This document shows, in pieces, positions 38,001 to 49,069 of a DNA stretch of 60,000 bases. The stretch is taken from positions 21,120,501-21,180,500 of the forward strand of contig NC_079886.1 of NCBI RefSeq assembly GCF_029227915.1. The letters are read 5' to 3'. A program made the translations under genes and the position numbers. Position 1 is the stretch's first letter. Each line of letters starts with the position of its first letter. The stretch comes from Hydractinia symbiolongicarpus. Taxonomy: Eukaryota; Cnidaria; Hydrozoa; Anthoathecata; Hydractiniidae. The notes below the pieces were generated by a model. It was not told the origin of the DNA, did no database searches, and worked only from the letters and a program-made list of their open reading frames with translations.

Positions 38001-41000
38001 CTGTAGTCCACTTTTTATTAATCCCTAGTGAATAGTTATTTTACAGAATTAGATGATACAAACAATTTACGATTTCACAATTTTAATGCTTCTTCATAGA
38101 ATCATTCATAGAGACAGCATTTAGATCCGAATTGTGATTTGAGAAATGCTTATTCAAGCATTAACTTCTTTGGTAATATTGATAGTCAGCTGGAAAAGTT
38201 GATAGTCACCATATTTAAAAGTTGTCTGTTATATAAACATCGTAATTAAAGTTTGCCTACAGACAGACCAACAATATACAAACCTTTTGAGGTGCTTGAC
38301 CATCTTCCTTATTTACAAAATAGGCCAACACAGCCTAAAAAATTAATAAAAAGTACAAAGAAATTTTTCAAGTAACAGAAAGCAGATGCATTAGTATAAA
38401 GTAGCATGATTTTCAAGACTTTGCTACATTTAAAAATTTTATGCAAAAAACAACAAGATAACTTGTTAAGATGTATTTATTGTCATATAGAACAAAGAGT
38501 AAGACAATATCACTGACCCCAAAAATATAGATAAGAAGGCGTTGGGTTATACAAGAAAGATTGCATATGAGTATTGGATGAAAGTATTATTGAGCCAGGA
38601 AGAATATTAGAAAGCAAGAGAAGCTGTTGGATTCCATCAAAAAGATTATAGACTATCAGAACAAAAGATTACTGAGGAAGAAGAATAGTAGAAAGTCTTA
38701 TAGAAGACAAAAGGTTAGTGGTTTTAGTAATTATCAATGGTAGCAGAATTGGAACGATCTATATTATGACCTCAACAAGTTACAAAAATCCACCTGTGTT
38801 AAAAGATGGGTCCAATTATATTGATTGGAAAAAGGAGTTGGAAGTGTGGCAAGCACTGACAGATTTAGCTGATGAGAAGAAAGCTTTAGATGTATTTGCT
38901 TCGTTAGATGGTAAGGCTAAAAAGACTCCCTTACAACTTTACATTCAAGATTTAAAAACTGAAGATGGTATTACAAAACTTAGGGACAAATTGGACAAGA
39001 TGTAAAGCATCATGCATATGAAGCATATGAAGATAGTACTTCCAAGGAGACATTTTATGGTGCTTCACACTGCAAGGTTCCTCAATCACGGTATGCAGAC
39101 AGAGGGTGGAACAGACAGCGTCAGAGATATCATGGGCAACGAGAAACACAAGAGTATAGGTTAAAGGATTATTGTAGAAGCGGTGGAAATCGAAGTGACA
39201 GAGAGGAGAATAGAAGATCGGGTGATCGTCCAAGATGTTACATCTGTGGAAGTATTTACCATTTTGCTAGGGAGTGTCCAGATAAAGCTAAAAGTAAGAG
39301 TGATGAGATTAAACTTCAATTTTATACGGAAGAAATAATGAAAACTCTTGTTGGTGAGACATTTACCATGGCAATATTGGATTCTGGTTGCGCTAAAACA
39401 GTTTGCGGGCAGAATTGGTTAAACTATTATGTAGAAAGTCTTTCAGACGATGATGCTTCATCAATCAAAGAAGAGCCATCATCAACAGTATTTAAATTCG
39501 GAGATGGTAAAGAAATCAAAGCATCAAAACGTGTCACCATACCTGCTTGGCTTGATAAAAATATGTTAGTATAACAACAGAAGTTATAGACAAGTACTTA
39601 TCATTACTATTTAGTAAGCAAGCAATGAGGAATGCAAAAGTTTTTATTGATTTTAAAAATGACAAGGTTAAAATTCTGGGACAAGAACACCAGATCCAAT
39701 TTAGTTCCACCGGACATTATTGTATTTCCATTAACAAAGAGGGTAGCGAAATTGAAAAGACTTCTGCTCAAGTATGTCTGATGATGAATAATTTGGATGA
39801 TACTAAAGAAAAAAAAAAGTGGCCCTGAAATTGCATAAACAGTTTGTGGATCCATCAAAGGACAAGCTTCAGCAGCTTTTGAGAAATGCTGATGTAACTG
39901 ACCCAGACCTTTTAAAAATGATTCTGGAAGTTTCAGATAGTTGTGATACATGCATCAAGTACAGAAGAAATCAATCAAGACCAATTGTTGGGTTATCACA
40001 TGCAACAGTATTTAATGAATGCGTTGACATGGATTTGAAACAATGGTTGTATAGTGATAAAATTTGGTTGTTACATCTTGTTGATCACTTGACCAGATTT
40101 AGTGCATCCTGTGTTATTCGAAGTGAAAGGAAAGAAATTATTAATACTCAGTTTTTAAGATCTGGATTTCCATATTTGGGTCTGCTAAAGAGTTTTTAGT
40201 GGATAATGGTGGGGAATTTGATAATGAGGATTACCGTAGCATGTGTGAGAATTTAAACATCAATATTGTTAACAGCTGCTGAGAGCCCATGGAGTAATGG
40301 ACTTGTTGAGCGACATAATTCCACACTTGGCAATACAGTCTGTAAAATGATGGACAAGCCTAATTATTCATTAGAAACAGCTGTGGCTTGGGCTGTTGCT
40401 GCTAAGAATTCCTTAAAAACGTACATGGCTTTTCACCAAATCCACTAGTGTTTGGCAGCTATCCCAATTTTCTAGTTATGGAAATGAATGATCCACCAAC
40501 TCTAGAAGGAAGGACAAGTAGTTAAGTAGTTGCTGATAACTTGAACGCATTGCATGCTGCAAGAGAAGCCTTTATAAAATCTGAATCCTCTGAAAAGCTC
40601 AGAAAAGCCTTGAAACATAATGTAAGAGCTTCAACAGGTGTGAGCTATGTAACAGGAGATAAAGTATATTATAAACGGAGATCTGATGATACTTGGAAGG
40701 GTCCGGCTACTGTGATAGGACAAGAAAGTCAGCAAGTTCTAGTGAAGCATGGATCAACATATGTTAGAATGCATCCATGCAGACTACGATTAAAAGAAGA
40801 AAAGTTAGAAGCACATGTAGAAGTGGAAATTGACCATGAACACAAACAGGAAACTGGAAAGAAAATATGGAAGATGAGGAATTAAGTAGTGAAGCATCAA
40901 TTACTAACAGTGATGTTAATAATGATACAGGTATGGATACTTCATTTGAGAATAACAATTTATTATTGAAGACAAGTGTGAAAGTAAAGAATATTATGCC

Positions 41001-44000
41001 AAACGTTTAAGATAAAGTGAAATACAAAACAGAAGTTGGTTGGAAAACAGGAACTGTGCACTCAAGAGCTGGGAGAGCAAGTGGAAAGTATAGGAATTGG
41101 CTGAATATTGTTAATGAGAATTTATACTGGACAAAGGTTGAAGAGTGGGATTTTGCTGAAAAGGCATCACAAGAGGCTTTGATATGCTTGAATAAAGCCA
41201 ATGAAAATGAGATTAAGTCTGCCAAGGAGAAGGAATTGAACAACTGGATCAAAAATAAAGTTTTTAATGAAGTGGAAGATAAAAAGCAAAGCTGCATTAG
41301 CACCAGATGGATTCTGACAGAGACTAAGAATGGACTAAGAATTGTGAAAGCTAGATTAGTGCACGAGGTTTTGAGGAGTTTGAAAAACCAATTCAGACAG
41401 ACTCTCCAACTTGCACAAAGGAATCATTACGTTTAATGTTGTCAATTTTAGCTTGCAAGGAATGGGACTGTAACTCTATTGACATTAAAGCTGCCTTTTT
41501 GCAAGGAAAACCCATTGAAAAAGATATATACCTTAAACCACCTAAAGAGTTCCAGAAAGATGGATATGTCTGGAAATTGAATAACACAGCCTATGGCCTT
41601 GCAGATGCATCTAGAACATGGTTTTCAGAGTAAAGCAGGAACTGTTAAAGCTTGGAGTTGCAGTAGTAAATTTGATGCAGGATTGTTCTACTATCGAAAA
41701 GATGGGCGTCTACATGGAATTATGACAACCCATGTAGATGATTTTTGTTGGGGTGGTACCAAACGTTTTTTAAACAATGTGATACTGCCATTGCATCAGA
41801 ACTTTAAAATTGGTACAGTGCACAACACAGCATTTCAATATTTGGGATTAGATTTAATGAAAAGAAAAGAGAGCATTATTGTATCACAAGATTCATATTT
41901 GCAAAAGATTACAGTACTCCCCATTGATAAACACAAAGATAAAGATAAATCGTTGAATACGAAACAAAAACATGATTTGAGAGTATTGAGTGGACAATTA
42001 AATTGGCTGGCTACACAGACACTTCAAGACATTCTTTTTGATTGCTGTGAACTAATGCGTAACATCACAGATGCCACTGTTCAGATATGCGAAGAGCCAA
42101 CAAAGTGTTACAAAGAGCTAAGTGTGAACCTGTGGAATTGAAATTCAAGGCAGTTGGAAACATAGAGGAAGCTAAACTTCTAGTATTTCATGATGCATCA
42201 TTTGCTAATCTAAAGGGAGAAGGGTCTCAAGGTGGATTCTTAATTTTCTTAGCGAATCAACTAAATCAATCACCAAAATCAAATGAGGGATTCATTTCGT
42301 GGCAGTCAAGAAAATTGAAAAAAGTAGTGAATGGTACCCAGAGACCATGCAATTGATCGATGCTGCTGGCAAAATATATTGGATTTGATGTTTATTCGAA
42401 GAAATTTTCAATATTGCACCATCAATCGCTGATTGGTTGCAAGAATCTTATCTTCTTTTTACGTTGGCAACTGGTGTTCTCAAACAAGAAAAATAAAAAT
42501 AGAGGAGATCTGAGGAGAGATGTGTACATAGTTTAAACATTTTTGTTATTTTGTTAATACTAACCATTTTGGAGTTGATTTCGTTAAACTGGCCACAATA
42601 TGGATTGGTTAAAGTTCCTGTTTTGTTTATGTGTCAAATGACTTATGTTGTTGTTAACTCGGATATAGCTGCATATGGATATCCATTCAATTCTGTTAAT
42701 AAATTTGGTTGAACTGAAAGATGAACAAACTGAAAAAAGAAAGAAAAAGTAAAGAGGGGAAGATTGTTAATATGTATTTATTGTCATATAGTACAAAGAG
42801 TAAGACAATATCACTGACCCCGCAAATATAGCTAAGAAGGTGTTGTGTTATACAAGAAAGATTGCATATGAGTATTGGATGAAAGTATTATTGAGCAAGG
42901 AAGAATATTAGAAAGCAAGAGAAGCTGTTGGATTCCATCAAAAAGATTACAGACTATCAGAACAAAAGATTACTGAGGAAGAAGAATATTAGGAAGCCGT
43001 ATAGAAGACAAAAGGTTAGTGGTTTTAATAATTATCATAACTTACTATTTCTTCACCAAATGGGGCTATGCCAGATGCATAGAAATCAGTACGAAACATG
43101 TGAACTAAAAAAGTTTTTAAAAATTAATAATTTTTAATCTTACAGATTCAATTTCTTGTACATTATATGTTTTAGTAGGTTTATTTTATCTTTATATTAA
43201 CATAAATAAAGCTGGACCAAGTGGCAATAGTTTGAGTGGCATGCAGTTTTTTCGTTATTTTTCAAATGTCGACAAAAGTGTCAAACGACCAATGCCCAGC
43301 AGTCAATAGGCTGCAAAGTCGCTGCTTTTTGCACCTTTACACCCATAGGCCAGGCACATAGCAATTAAAATTTGTTAGTTTTATCCCTTGCAATCCCGCA
43401 CACCAAAATAATCCATGTTGGAGCACATGAAGGCACTAAAATTTGTGAAAACTGGCCATGCTAAAATCAGCCACAATTAGCACATTTCAAGAGGTTAAAT
43501 AACCTAAGATCCTAAGTCCTAATTATAATCTTAACATTGACCAATTCAAAATGTGCAAATCTAATATAGAAATAGCTTATGCATCTAATTGTGTTGGTGA
43601 ACTTAGCTGTTTTGTCCAGGATTGTAGAAAAAGAAAACCGAAACTGAAAATATGAATAAGCAGCACAAGTTTACAAGGCACAATGTTTCTTGGGTTTCTT
43701 ATGTAGAATGTGTTTTACATTAAGTGGCTAAAATATGAAAAGATTACAATACTGTTTTTAAAAAAAAATATTTCAAACAGCATGTACGCAGGCGAGAAAT
43801 ATAAGAACAGACCGCAGCGATCAAAGAAATCAAGTTAAAAAAGCATCCTACTTTTTAAACTAATTAAAACCTGATTTTAAAGAGAAAATGATAGTTAAGA
43901 AAAACCAATTCCAACTCCTTTTAAATCGTTTATTCCTTAAATCTATAAATTTAAGGGAATAGTCAATTTTTTTAGTGTGGTCCTTCTTACATTGCCTGTG

Positions 44001-46734
44001 AAGGTGCTTGCGCATATACAGAACTTTGTAAACATTCGCAACTCATTTACATGCTGCATTCATGAAATAGCTCATCTGATTTCATAACATGTCACCTTAT
44101 TGGCATTACCAGTGTGAACGTTTTCATTTAATTTGATTGCATTTTAATTAACTGTCACGTATGGCCAAGTCTTTTAAATATGATAAATAATTTAACAGCT
44201 ATAAATGTATTTGCAAGCAAATTTTTATACATACCAATTTCTACGTAATGTGTAGGCAAGTCACGAATATCATTTGGCATTCTTTGTTTTACAACACATA
44301 CCTTTAACAATAAACATTGAATAATGAAGTTTTTGAAAATATTATGCTGATAGTTTTATGACAAAAACGTATTAAACCAACTATATATGAGTACTCAATA
44401 CCTTCACATTATCAGCCCATGCGATTAATAATACTTTGTCATCTTTCCAACAAATGTTACAGTGAAATAAATCATCTCGTGGACTGAAAAATAAAAATGT
44501 GGAAGTACATTAAAAAGACGGTAACTTATGTGCTGTTGTAACATTTCCAATAATGAAAATATATGGAAACTCTGTTGGCTTTTCCATCTGAATACAGTGA
44601 CCTTTGGCAAAACGAAAATTGAACTAAAAATTGCATACTGCAAATACTTGATTAAGCCTTTATCCCTTTTTTAAAAAAGAACCCACCTTAAGAGAATTCT
44701 CAACAAACGAATATTAGAATAAGCCCCTATGGGTGTTTACCTCAAGTACATTACTTATTTTAGAGAGAATAACACATTCTATCCTAGCAAAAACATATTA
44801 TTATGCTAGTAGCTATCCTAGCTGACTGACAAAAATATATCTAACTCAAAAAATAGTTGAATATTTTAAGAAAAGTGGGGTTCTTCAAAGTTCAAATTAA
44901 GTAGGAAAATTTTTGGAAAAACTTTAAAAAAATTAAGGAGAATCGATTTTACTACTTTATTTAATAACGTGAAAATTGGTAAAGAAATCGCTACTTTCTA
45001 TAAAATAAAAAAAAATTGAGACTATATATTCTTGTTTATTTTTGTTGTTAGGAATCAACACACTTCATTTGACCTTTTGTTTCATATTTTACAAATGCTA
45101 GTAATTTAATGAAAACAATCATGGTTTTGATATAAAATAAGACAAAAATTTCATAGCATATTTAAATACTTTTTGAAGGTTTTAATATAAAATACTATGC
45201 AAGGTATAGCATTATGCTAGGTAGAAAAAAGAAAAAGTCTCCCCCCCCCAAAAAAAAAAAAAAAAAAAAATTTAATTAAAACATCAAAGTCACATGGTGA
45301 AGAAAACAGAAAAACTGTATATATACCTTCCATCATCTCGTTTTATATGGCTTATTCTTTCCTTTGTGCTTGTGTCGTACACCTCTACACCCTTTTAGTA
45401 AAAATAAAATAATTATTTATGCTGACATGGTCTGAAATTATCTGGAAATAAGAAATATATTATGCCAAACAAAATAAATTAGATATGTTCACAACTGTTC
45501 ATTTACTGGCAAATTCAAAAATAATCTCAAAGCAAGAACAGGCACGTTTCCAGTTTATTATCTATTTTAAATTCACAAAAAACAATACATCACATGCTTA
45601 GTTCTGCAGGATTTAAAAATTGTTTATAATACTTCGTAGCATCATTACATGAAATTGTTGCAAAAAATTTTTCTTTATTGCTTGACTTGCATATATATTC
45701 TTTAGGCAACACTGAAAAGATAAAACTCAAACCGTTTTTATTACCTGTGAATTTGCCCAAGCAATAAAATTATTTTTCCATTGGACTGATCTGATGAATC
45801 CTTCACCAGCATGTATAACTGTTGATTTATTTCGTAACCAACCCTTTTCAAACATTGTAAGCTTTTCACCAACTCCAATTACATACTGCCGGTTGCCACG
45901 TTTACCAAATTCAGGATGTAAACCAATAGATCTGATGGGACAGTCAAATGTATGCTGGATATTGTTTTCAGCTGTATATAATCCATTTATAACAACCTAA
46001 AATCATGCGAGACAGAGGGTACAGATCAACAAAACCATCAAAACACAATCATTAGGAAATGCTTTAAAATATATAAGTAAAACAAACCCACACGTCCATC
46101 TTCTGAACAGCTAGCAATAAAATCTCCACCTGAGTCAATACTAAGTTGGTTGACAGTGGTTGTGTGGGATGGAAATTCTTTGCTACGAATGTTATTTCCT
46201 TGATGGTCGAGGATATGAACAACACCCCAATGAGTACCAAGAGCAAGAAACTACATAATAAAATGTCATAGATAGAAAACCCCTCTATTAAAAATATGCC
46301 TCCTAACGTAACAGCAGAGCTCCCAACAAAAAGAATTGGAACAGTGAGTTATTACAGAGAATATAATAGGGAATCCATAGGCATCAATACATGATATACC
46401 CTAATAGAAAAAAATTAAATTGCTAAAAATGTAAAATCGCTCAAAGTATAGGGCAGGAAAAAATTTTTTTTATGCATACTAAGCCATAATGTATAAACCT
46501 ATTCAATATATTTAATTATACCTTCGGATGGACAGCCATACAACTGGCAGCATCCTCACGTAAAATCTCAAGTAATGCATTGCCAATTCTTTCATATTTT
46601 AATTTTGGTTCCTCCTCGTCTTCCTCCTCTTCTTCTTCTTCTTCTTCTTCTTCATCATCATCATCATCATCATCCTCTTCTTCCTCTTCAGCATCTGTTT
46701 TTTTACTCTCCAACTTTATCTCATTTGAAGCCAT
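20057..46734 (-). CDS. VPS41: VPS41, HOPS-complex subunit; complete gene of 32 exons (882 aa)
   Basis: VPS41 is the Rab7-effector subunit of HOPS, which tethers late endosomes and AP-3 vesicles to lysosomes. Exons, 5' to 3': 46522-46734, 46092-46250, 45745-45996, 45327-45391, 44402-44483, 44235-44301, 43046-43104, 38284-38334, 36989-37115, 36650-36711, 36458-36568, 35502-35563, 35340-35421, 28439-28531, 28238-28309, 28030-28085, 27733-27780, 26788-26884, 26437-26478, 25925-25975, 24924-24983, 24737-24814, 24177-24231, 22151-22215, 21654-21729, 21471-21532, 21158-21232, 20977-21020, 20764-20855, 20614-20658, 20212-20294, 20057-20119. They sum to 2649 nt with no phase conflict. Domains: an acidic N-terminus then EEPKLKYERIGN; a WD40 propeller (FLALGTHWG, VCVVKQRMP); a helical/CHCR region (DDHITWLLEKKDF, ALVKILQDYNLQ); and a C-terminal RING (CQGCQGEL, CFHCQHYFHDYCL, FCPIC). 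Human VPS41 is 854 aa. Exon 1 carries a coding (GAA/GAT)n acidic tract. Introns host three other genes and a copia element. Confidence 0.95.
22818..23801 (-). CDS. Secreted PI-PLC X-domain-containing protein (327 aa), intronless, nested in a VPS41 intron
   Basis: Proteins of this family have a phosphatidylinositol-specific phospholipase C X domain, a TIM barrel that in bacterial relatives cleaves PI or GPI lipids to a cyclic inositol phosphate and diacylglycerol. The start at 23801 is preferred because it gives a signal peptide (MSRLVRFVILSLISISQTAA). A longer frame begins at 23942 but only adds a poor leader. Visible landmarks are LAGSHNSGAG (His43), GVRYFDIDSC (Arg85) and WICHSGAYGG (His106), which correspond to the two catalytic histidines and the active-site Arg of the family. 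Cysteines are spread along the chain, as expected for a secreted protein. It lies between VPS41 exons 23 and 24 on the same strand, so its mRNA must come from its own promoter. The real substrate is unknown; many animal and fungal members remain uncharacterised. Confidence 0.85.
   Translation of the reverse strand: MSRLVRFVILSLISISQTAALKCNGMTDLCDLDISQVTLAGSHNSGAGFDGILDYHTPIGKVDALSCFYRNQKLSFKQQLSLGVRYFDIDSCWEDNYKPNSAWICHSGAYGGSIKKMIQQIDDWMNEPANRNEVIVIHFNRDFDRTDSDKTGADIIKQLSDKWEPSNKRLAAGQLAIETSVGRKLGESIKKNQRIHIIMHTSLSGSYRKPWIISQWNVGFTWTSMTFLASSGCKNLMNAMGETRCRKEASHKFVRYDMYLSSGLCVDDLASVCRKYIKTGVEKCFKGTYARRRTVNFIVVDYVGSEVINAAAQHNKRNIKVYLGRSV
25340..25775. repeat. Minisatellite, about 14 copies of a ~30-bp unit
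   Basis: The unit is approximately GCGCGAAAAAATGTCGCTAG followed by TATTTAAGAT. Copies vary in A-run length and at one or two bases (AAGATG/AACATG). It sits in the VPS41 intron between exons 20 and 21, about 150 bp from exon 20. Adjacent copies resemble each other more than distant ones, as expected for unequal crossing over. Confidence 0.9.
28534..28762. repeat. Minisatellite of ~18-20-bp AAACGATAAATGTGG units
   Basis: About 11-12 imperfect copies of a purine-rich unit (AAAAACGATAAATGTG). The block begins directly upstream of the acceptor of VPS41 exon 14, which ends at 28531. On the gene strand the unit is pyrimidine-rich, so the array may act as an extended polypyrimidine tract. The long open frames on the minus strand here are by-products of the repeat. 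Confidence 0.85.
29401..29425. repeat. Poly-C homopolymer tract
   Basis: A run of C broken only near its start (CCCCTTCCC then a long pure run), in the VPS41 intron between exons 13 and 14. It is a likely site of length error in the assembly. Confidence 0.8.
30190..30470 (+). repeat. Duplicated promoter, signal exon and intron start (copy A)
   Basis: This block matches 33865-34125. Both begin near TATTATGTACAGAA, share a TATAAAATGCATCT motif about 120 bp before the start codon, and become identical from AGAGCCATG through the first exon and about 55 bp of intron (to GATTAGAATCTT). Similarity stops abruptly inside the intron, before the second exon. Confidence 0.85.
30327..31023 (+). CDS. Secreted six-cysteine peptide precursor A (80 aa), two exons
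   Basis: Exon 1 (30327-30407) encodes a signal peptide (MYISLVKTIVIFVSITLLMV, then EGKSINK). Exon 2 (30862-31023) encodes the rest and starts after a CAG acceptor in phase 0. The precursor then has a short propeptide-like stretch and a dibasic KR site directly before QVCGEC, so a mature peptide of about 36 residues with an N-terminal Gln is plausible. Its cysteines follow C-x2-C-x5-C-x3-C-x5-C-x4-C, consistent with three disulfides, and the tail is acidic (CIDDEES). The gene is in the intron between VPS41 exons 13 and 14 on the opposite strand. A paralogue lies 3.7 kb downstream. I recognise no named family. Short secreted disulfide peptides of cnidarians include toxins, antimicrobial peptides and signalling peptides, and nothing here decides between them. 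Confidence 0.75.
31024..33864. other. VPS41 intron DNA between the two peptide genes; no gene recognised
   Basis: AT-rich with short homopolymers and a TA-rich stretch near 32800. Open frames here are short and unlike known proteins. No third peptide exon with the same cysteine pattern was found. Confidence 0.5.
33865..34125 (+). repeat. Duplicated promoter, signal exon and intron start (copy B)
   Basis: Partner of 30190-30470. From AGAGCCATG onward for about 140 bp the two copies read identically by eye. Upstream they differ by small indels and substitutions. Confidence 0.85.
33984..34398 (+). CDS. Secreted six-cysteine peptide precursor B (83 aa), two exons
   Basis: Exon 1 (33984-34064) is identical at the DNA level to exon 1 of copy A and gives the same signal peptide. 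Exon 2 (34228-34398) starts after TTTTAG in the same phase. The residues IDMTGLNELL correspond to SDMTALNALL of copy A, followed by a basic KK and then LCERC. The cysteine spacing C-x2-C-x5-C-x3-C-x5-C-x4-C is preserved exactly. Most inter-cysteine residues differ, and the charge flips: copy A has an acidic tail, copy B a basic one (CRERMM). The intron is only 163 bp against 454 bp in copy A. Like copy A it lies in the VPS41 intron on the opposite strand. Function is unknown. Confidence 0.75.
34960..35009. repeat. Perfect inverted repeat, 23-bp arms with 4-nt loop
   Basis: The arms 34960-34982 and 34987-35009 are exact reverse complements around AGGG. The motif GATAACTATAG lies just before the left arm. 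It sits in the same VPS41 intron as the peptide genes, about 560 bp after copy B. In an intronic RNA it would form a stable hairpin. Confidence 0.9.
35840..36110 (+). repeat. Dispersed repeat copy 1 (partner at about 43430-43620)
   Basis: Shares with the second copy, in the same order: CAATTAGCACATTTTCA, AATAACCTAGGATCC, an ACATTGACAAATT-like stretch, TAGTACAGAAACTGCCTATAA and the following part, at roughly 70-75 percent identity by eye. Both copies are in VPS41 introns. The family is not recognised. Confidence 0.5.
38459..38463 (+). repeat. Target site duplication TAACT, left copy
   Basis: Five bases directly before the 5' LTR, repeated at 43038-43042 after the 3' LTR. A 5-bp duplication is the usual length for Ty1/copia integration. 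Confidence 0.9.
38464..38736 (+). repeat. Copia 5' LTR
   Basis: 273 bp, TG...CA, near-identical to 42765-43037. Confidence 0.92.
38766..42440 (+). pseudogene. Copia gag-pol polyprotein, broken by stops and frameshifts
   Basis: The order is that of Ty1/copia. Gag opens near 38766 (MTSTSYKNPPVLKDGSNYI), followed by a zinc knuckle CX2CX4HX4C at about 39238-39280 (CYICGSIYHFARECP). Next come the aspartic protease with DSG (ILDSGCAKTVCG, about 39370) and the integrase: zinc region at 39819-39960, DMDLKQW, LVDHLTRFSA, then DNGGEF at about 40201 and VERHN at about 40303. Reverse transcriptase follows (RWILTE at about 41309, IDIKAAFLQG, AYGLADASR, and HVDD at the active site), then RNase H (LSGQLNWL, FHDASFANL). 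The frame changes repeatedly and there are internal stops (for example after 39005, 39572, 40197, 40446, 41434 and 42139), so no functional polyprotein is made. Confidence 0.85.
42765..43037 (+). repeat. Copia 3' LTR
   Basis: 273 bp. Its right edge is 8 bp from VPS41 exon 7, and the adjoining TAACT duplication overlaps the splice donor. Confidence 0.92.
43430..43620 (+). repeat. Dispersed repeat copy 2 (partner at about 35840-36110)
   Basis: See the partner copy for the shared motifs. Boundaries are approximate. Confidence 0.45.
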
Positions 46735-47019
46735 TTTTTTTATACCCTACTCATAATTTAACAGAATTTAACATTTTTCTTAAACGAATCTTACCCTTTA
46801 ATTCCTAATTCTTTACAGACTGATTCAAACATGTTGGTTTCTAGGATTTAAGTCCTGCAATGCAGCAAAATTTGATAAAAAATGTTGCATGCAATCAAAT
46901 TTATTTGTTTCACGCAACACTTTTCTTATGGCTACATGCACCAAGCAGCACTGGTTCACTGGTCTTTTCATCATGTGGGGGTCTATAACTACAGTACTGT
47001 AAAAAGGTATCTTAACATT

Positions 47020-49000
47020 GCGACCTCTATCGTGTGCGACGTGAACGATACGCGATAGCTTTTTGAGCATTTATTTGTCTCAATAGAACTGAATCATATT
47101 GCGTCTATCAGGATGTCGCGATAGGCTATCTTCCACATAGTACTAGTCGATGACGTAAATTGCTTTATAATACTTATTTTAAATTAAATACTGAACTTCA
47201 AACAAAACAAAACAATGCTTAAAAGAGTTTCTTTTTTTCTATGATAATTTAGGAATAATAATTCTTATATGAAGACAGTTAAACAAAGTTGCGACGAAAG
47301 TAATAAAGAGTAAATTAAATAATTTTTTTGCTGGGTTTAACTAGGGGCGTAAAACGTTGTTACTTTAGAGACATTTTTATATTAGAATCATTCTTTTTTT
47401 GTTTGTTAAAAATCGACATTTCGAGCCTTGATTAATTCTTAAGATTCTTAAATAACTTGTTGAAAAAATTGACTATTGTTTTAATTAAAAAAAGTCAAAA
47501 ATTGTGATAACTTGAAAAGAATTCTTTTGTTTTTTAAAAAAAGTGTGTATTTTATTATTTTACTTTATATTTTTTAATAAAACAGTTTTTACTAGTGCTT
47601 TTTGAGAATAATTATTGTTTTACCAGAACCTAAATTATACACATGTTATGCATTAAGAACCAATTGATTCATGAGCATGCATGTGCTTATGTCGTAAAAA
47701 TTTAAAAAAGAAAAAAATGTAAAATTTAAAAAAATTGTAATGACACCTTCCATATCTTCATATACAAAGCAAAAAATTATAAATCTGTGTGAAACAATCC
47801 CCTGTTATACCGGATGTTTCTAATATTTTTAAAAGAAGTCGAAGTTGTTATTTCACGTCCAACGAAAAGAAAAAGCTGGCAAAAAAAAAATTTTAATTGA
47901 ACTAAAAATGGGAGAAAATAATGAATACTCCTCTGTTGATATGACAATTCTTAACGTTATAAACTCTGATTTTATTGCAAAAACGTCGCTTTTATGCAAT
48001 CTTTTAACTTGAAAGAGCTCCAAGCCTTCCCTGACGTGAGAGGCTTTATTTAACATTATTAATTTCTAAGAAAATTATGACAAAACTATACAAGCAATTC
48101 TTTGATTTGTGGATCTTATATACAATAAAAAACAACTTTCAATTGAATGTTCTTTTACAAAAAAGTGTTTAATTTCTGAAAAACATTTTTAGATAGAAAT
48201 GACGGTAGCTAAAATGTAATACTGCATGACTTTGTCAATACCATTTAGGAAAAATAATAAAAACAAGGTAGAATACACTTGTCGTAACAACCTACCCCAT
48301 TATAAATTTCAAATGTATAATTTTAATGCTGCGAAAGCCTTCAAATTTTGTCAACTAAACTATAGTCCGTAAAAGGAATTCGCATTTAGAATTTGATTTT
48401 CATATAAGACTATGCAAAAAACATTAAAAGAACACTAAAATTTTTTATAAAAATTATTTTTCTTGTTTTTTCTTTTCTTTTAAGTGGGCAGAGAATGACT
48501 TGCTGTTTTCATCTTTTCACTTTTACAGCTAGTTATTTTAATGTAAATTAAAACAAGAAAACAAATTTATCCAAAAAATTTTTAGTGAGACAAATTATTA
48601 TTATTATTTTCCCTCGCAACAAAAAATATTAACTGCATGCGTGATGCAATAATACCTAGAAAAAAATGCTTGTTGTAACACCCTCCTTTGTTGTAGACAC
48701 TGTATTGAAGAATTAAACTTTATTTAATTCTAGTGCAAGCAATGTTACTTAAACGTATTGTTTTTTTTATAACAAGACGCATTGAGTTTATATTTAAGTT
48801 TCTCTTATAATAAGAGGCACAATAAGCGCGAATAATATTTGTTAAACGAACTTCGTTAATGAAACGAAATTTGTCATTGTGAAAAAATATTTAAATATAA
48901 AAACCTAATAAGTCCAAATAAAATAAACAAACTTCGTATAACGAAACAAACTTTCTAATTGTTAAATAAATTTAAATATAAAGACTTTAGATAATAGTCT
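47020..49000. other. AT-rich interior of the inverted-repeat element; no gene recognised
   Basis: Contains homopolymer A/T runs and, near 48840-49020, two imperfect copies of a segment around AAATAAACAAACTTCGTATA with ATTTAAATATAAA. No coding signal. Confidence 0.5.
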
Positions 49001-49069
49001 AATTAAAATAAACAAACTTTGTATATGGTAAGAATATTGTGGCATCACATTTATTATTTAAGAATTAAA

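Larger units (their letters stand above)
38464..43037 (+). mobile_element. Ty1/copia LTR retrotransposon, complete but coding-defective
   Basis: The element is 4574 bp, with 273-bp LTRs starting TG and ending CA, and is flanked by TAACT duplications. It has a primer-binding site complementary to initiator Met tRNA (TGGTAGCAGAA, right after the 5' LTR) and a purine tract (AAAGAGGGGAAGA) before the 3' LTR. The LTRs differ at about 14 of 273 positions by eye (around 5 percent), so the insertion is not recent. It lies in the VPS41 intron between exons 7 and 8, antisense to the gene, and touches the exon 7 splice donor. Confidence 0.93.

Noticed and set aside
46575-46808. Plus-strand frame with poly-Leu/poly-His
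   Set aside because: Antisense shadow of the acidic (GAA/GAT)n tract in VPS41 exon 1.
46825-47070. 81-codon minus-strand frame upstream of VPS41
   Set aside because: It crosses the terminal repeat of the inverted-repeat element and has no recognisable domain.
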